From assembly GCF_013522825.1 (NCBI RefSeq), contig NZ_JAAMQZ010000018.1, positions 36,766 through 100,765 on the forward strand: a stretch of 64,000 nucleotides of DNA, in the 5' to 3' direction. The DNA is from Stutzerimonas stutzeri (GTDB taxonomy: Bacteria; Pseudomonadota; Gammaproteobacteria; Pseudomonadales; Pseudomonadaceae). The translations under genes and the position numbers were made by a program. The notes under the pieces were generated by a model, which was not told the origin of the DNA, searched no databases, and saw only the letters and a list, made by a program, of their open reading frames with translations. Shown here in pieces: positions 62,399-64,000 of this stretch. Each line of letters opens with the position of its first letter. Position 1 is the first letter of the stretch.

Positions 62399-63880
62399 AT
62401 GGGCTTGAAGGACAAGGCGGGGCTGCTGGCTGGTTCCATTCTGTTTCTCGCGCTGGTGCCCATGTGGGTGTTCGTGCTCAACGAGATCCGTTATGAACGC
62501 GCCGCTGCGGAGGAAGGTGCCCGTAACGATGCTATGAACCTGGCGACCGCCTTCGAAGCGCATGTAAGCAGTGCGATCCGGCTGATGGATATCGTATTGC
62601 TGGATATGCGCGAGGACGTGCTGGAGCATCCCGATACCTTCGAGGAGCACGTTAGCGAAGAGCTTGAAGCCTATGGCAGCTTCGTCGCGCAACTGGCCGT
62701 GATCGATGCCGATGGCAAGCTGGTATTTTCCAACCTGGCGCGGGTGGCCGGGTCGGTGGACCTGAGTGACCGCGAGCATTTCCAGGTGCATCGTGACAAT
62801 CCGGAACAGGACCGGCTGTTCATCAGCAAACCGGTGCTGGGAAGGATGTCGCGCCAGTGGACCATCCAGTTCACCCGACCGATCCGCCATGAAGGCCGCT
62901 TTGCCGGTGTGCTGGTGCTTTCCGTGGCGAGCAGCTTCTTTTCCGACTATTACCAGCAGATCAACGTGGGTGCCCATGGCACCATCGTGCTGCTGGGCAC
63001 GGATCGCAGTCTTCGCGCCATTGCTTCCGGGACGCCAATACCGGGGCGCTATGGCCGATTCAAAATGCCCGAAGACAAGCCCTATTTTGACCCCGAGGGA
63101 CCCCGGCACGGTTACTACACAGGCGTCAGTGCCATCGATGGCCAGTATCGCCTGGGTGCCTATCGTCGCCTCGACAAGGAGGGGGTGGTGGTGCTCGTGA
63201 TGCTGTCGCCAGAAGACTATATGGCGAATTTCCATGAGCGCCGGGAGTTTCTGCTGATCTCTGCCTGCCTCATTTCCTTGCTGCTGCTGGCGGTGGCGTT
63301 CCTGGTCTTCGTGCTGAGCTGCCGGCACTTTCGTGATACCGCCCTGCTGCGCCAGGCCCATGAACAGGTGACGCAACTGGTCAATACCGATGTGCTCACC
63401 GGGGCCAGCAGCCGCCGTGCCTTTTTTGCCAGCCTCGAAGCGGAGCTGGCCAGGGCGCGCAGACATGATGGGCGCCTGAGTCTGCTGATGCTCGATATCG
63501 ATCACTTCAAGCACGTCAATGACTCCTATGGTCATCCCATCGGTGATGCCGTGCTCAAGGAGTTTGTCGCCATTTGCAACCGCTTGCTGCGTGCCCATGA
63601 CATTCTCGGGCGCCTCGGTGGCGAGGAGTTCGCCATTGCCTTGCCGCACACGGATGCCGAAGGTGCGCGCTGTGTCGCCGAGAAGATCCGTCAGGCCGTG
63701 GCCGAGACGTCGTTTTCAACTCCGTCGGCCAATATTGTCATCACGGTCAGCATCGGCCTGACGACGCTTTCCGGGCAGGATGATCAGCAGGCGCTGATGA
63801 CCAGAGCCGACAGGGCGCTTTACACCGCCAAGCACAGTGGCCGAAATCGGGTGTGCTTCGTGAGCGGGACGCCGGATTAG
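62399..63880 (+). CDS. Membrane diguanylate cyclase with dCache sensor
   Basis: 493-residue enzyme making cyclic di-GMP. A first membrane helix (LLAGSILFLALVPMWVFVL) precedes a ~250-residue periplasmic Cache domain (AQLAVIDADGKLVFSNLA, DREHFQVHRDNP, FISKPVLGR). A second helix (LLISACLISLLLLAVAFLVFVL) is followed by a GGDEF domain with active motif GGEEF at residues 407-411. An inhibitory-site RAHD lies exactly five residues before it. ATG 62399 is chosen, with GGGGTG upstream. The stop codon adjoins an IS end. Output may affect exopolysaccharide production. Confidence 0.93.
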   Translation: MGLKDKAGLLAGSILFLALVPMWVFVLNEIRYERAAAEEGARNDAMNLATAFEAHVSSAIRLMDIVLLDMREDVLEHPDTFEEHVSEELEAYGSFVAQLAVIDADGKLVFSNLARVAGSVDLSDREHFQVHRDNPEQDRLFISKPVLGRMSRQWTIQFTRPIRHEGRFAGVLVLSVASSFFSDYYQQINVGAHGTIVLLGTDRSLRAIASGTPIPGRYGRFKMPEDKPYFDPEGPRHGYYTGVSAIDGQYRLGAYRRLDKEGVVVLVMLSPEDYMANFHERREFLLISACLISLLLLAVAFLVFVLSCRHFRDTALLRQAHEQVTQLVNTDVLTGASSRRAFFASLEAELARARRHDGRLSLLMLDIDHFKHVNDSYGHPIGDAVLKEFVAICNRLLRAHDILGRLGGEEFAIALPHTDAEGARCVAEKIRQAVAETSFSTPSANIVITVSIGLTTLSGQDDQQALMTRADRALYTAKHSGRNRVCFVSGTPD

Positions 63881-64000
63881 GGCCTGTTAACGCTACTGGC
63901 TTGACGGCGAGTAATGCGGGATACTTCGCGCATGATGATCACACCCGAACAATTCTCCGCCATTGAACATTGCTTCCCGCGCCAGCGCGGCAATGTCAGC
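63881..64000 (+). mobile_element. Left end of an IS5-type insertion sequence (cut by window edge)
   Basis: Immediately after the diguanylate cyclase stop comes GGCCTGTTAACGCTACTGG, which looks like an IS terminal repeat. It is followed 51 bases later by a transposase start. The element continues past the window, so the right repeat and target duplication cannot be checked. Confidence 0.65.
63932..64000 (+). CDS. IS5-family transposase, first 23 codons
   Basis: MMITPEQFSAIEHCFPRQRGNVS closely resembles the N-terminus of IS5/IS427-group transposases ('MMITPEQFxxIExxxPxQRGNVS'). Most of the gene lies outside the window. Confidence 0.72.
   Translation, partial: MMITPEQFSAIEHCFPRQRGNVS

Overview
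The window is high-GC gammaproteobacterial chromosome. Gene content, REP-type palindromes and gene order point to the genus Pseudomonas. My best guess, from recall and not from a search, is the mendocina/oleovorans side of the genus. No plasmid or prophage backbone is visible. The only mobile DNA recognised is the left end of an IS5-type element at the right edge.

Layout. 1-3309: tripartite drug-efflux operon (MFS pump, HlyD adaptor, outer-membrane factor; the last is cut by the window edge). 3532-4034: a DUF2383 gene with a clear terminator. 4110-32156: a large purine-salvage and ureide region: RutR-like TetR regulator, solute-binding protein, YdcZ-type exporter, chemoreceptor, Tsx-like channel, cytochrome-type urate oxidase (puuD), allA, uraD, puuE, uraH, NCS2 purine permease, FCD-GntR regulator, guaD, xdhC, xdhB, xdhA, TauE/LysR pair, 8-oxoguanine deaminase and a ureidoglycine aminohydrolase. 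A four-gene copper/zinc cassette (cueR, copA, ArsR sensor, CDF exporter; 14395-18917) sits inside this block between uraH and the permease. 32390-40012: housekeeping and hypothetical genes. 40468-59699: an exopolysaccharide cluster of Wzx/Wzy type with Wza-like and Wzc-like export proteins, ugd, gmd, fcl, several glycosyltransferases, an odd phosphoribosyltransferase-HAD fusion and two related GH5 hydrolases. Two unrelated small genes (DUF488, DUF2945) lie in its distal part. 60133-62071: three-gene membrane/stress operon. 62141-62216: tRNA-Thr(CGU). 62399-63880: membrane diguanylate cyclase. 63881-64000: IS5-type end.

How it works together. Ten-base palindromes of the form TTGTATACAA / TTGTGCACAA (perfect or with one mismatch) recur in six intergenic regions in front of purine-linked genes: the RutR-like regulator and binding protein, the YdcZ gene and chemoreceptor, the Tsx/puuD region, puuE and uraH, the permease and GntR gene, and the ureidoglycine aminohydrolase. 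This shape fits the FadR-type GntR operator class, so the GntR protein at 20708-21463 is the obvious candidate regulator. The inferred system senses purines by chemotaxis, moves them across the outer and inner membranes, and oxidises them from guanine/xanthine through urate and allantoin to ureidoglycolate and glyoxylate. xdhA lacks this motif but has a different palindrome over its predicted -35 box. No allantoicase or allantoate amidohydrolase is present, so one step must be encoded elsewhere.

In the exopolysaccharide region gmd plus fcl imply GDP-L-fucose and ugd implies glucuronic acid in the polymer. No initiating undecaprenyl-phosphate sugar transferase is visible. The most unusual proteins are the 707-residue GH5 enzyme with three N-terminal repeats and the phosphoribosyltransferase-HAD fusion.
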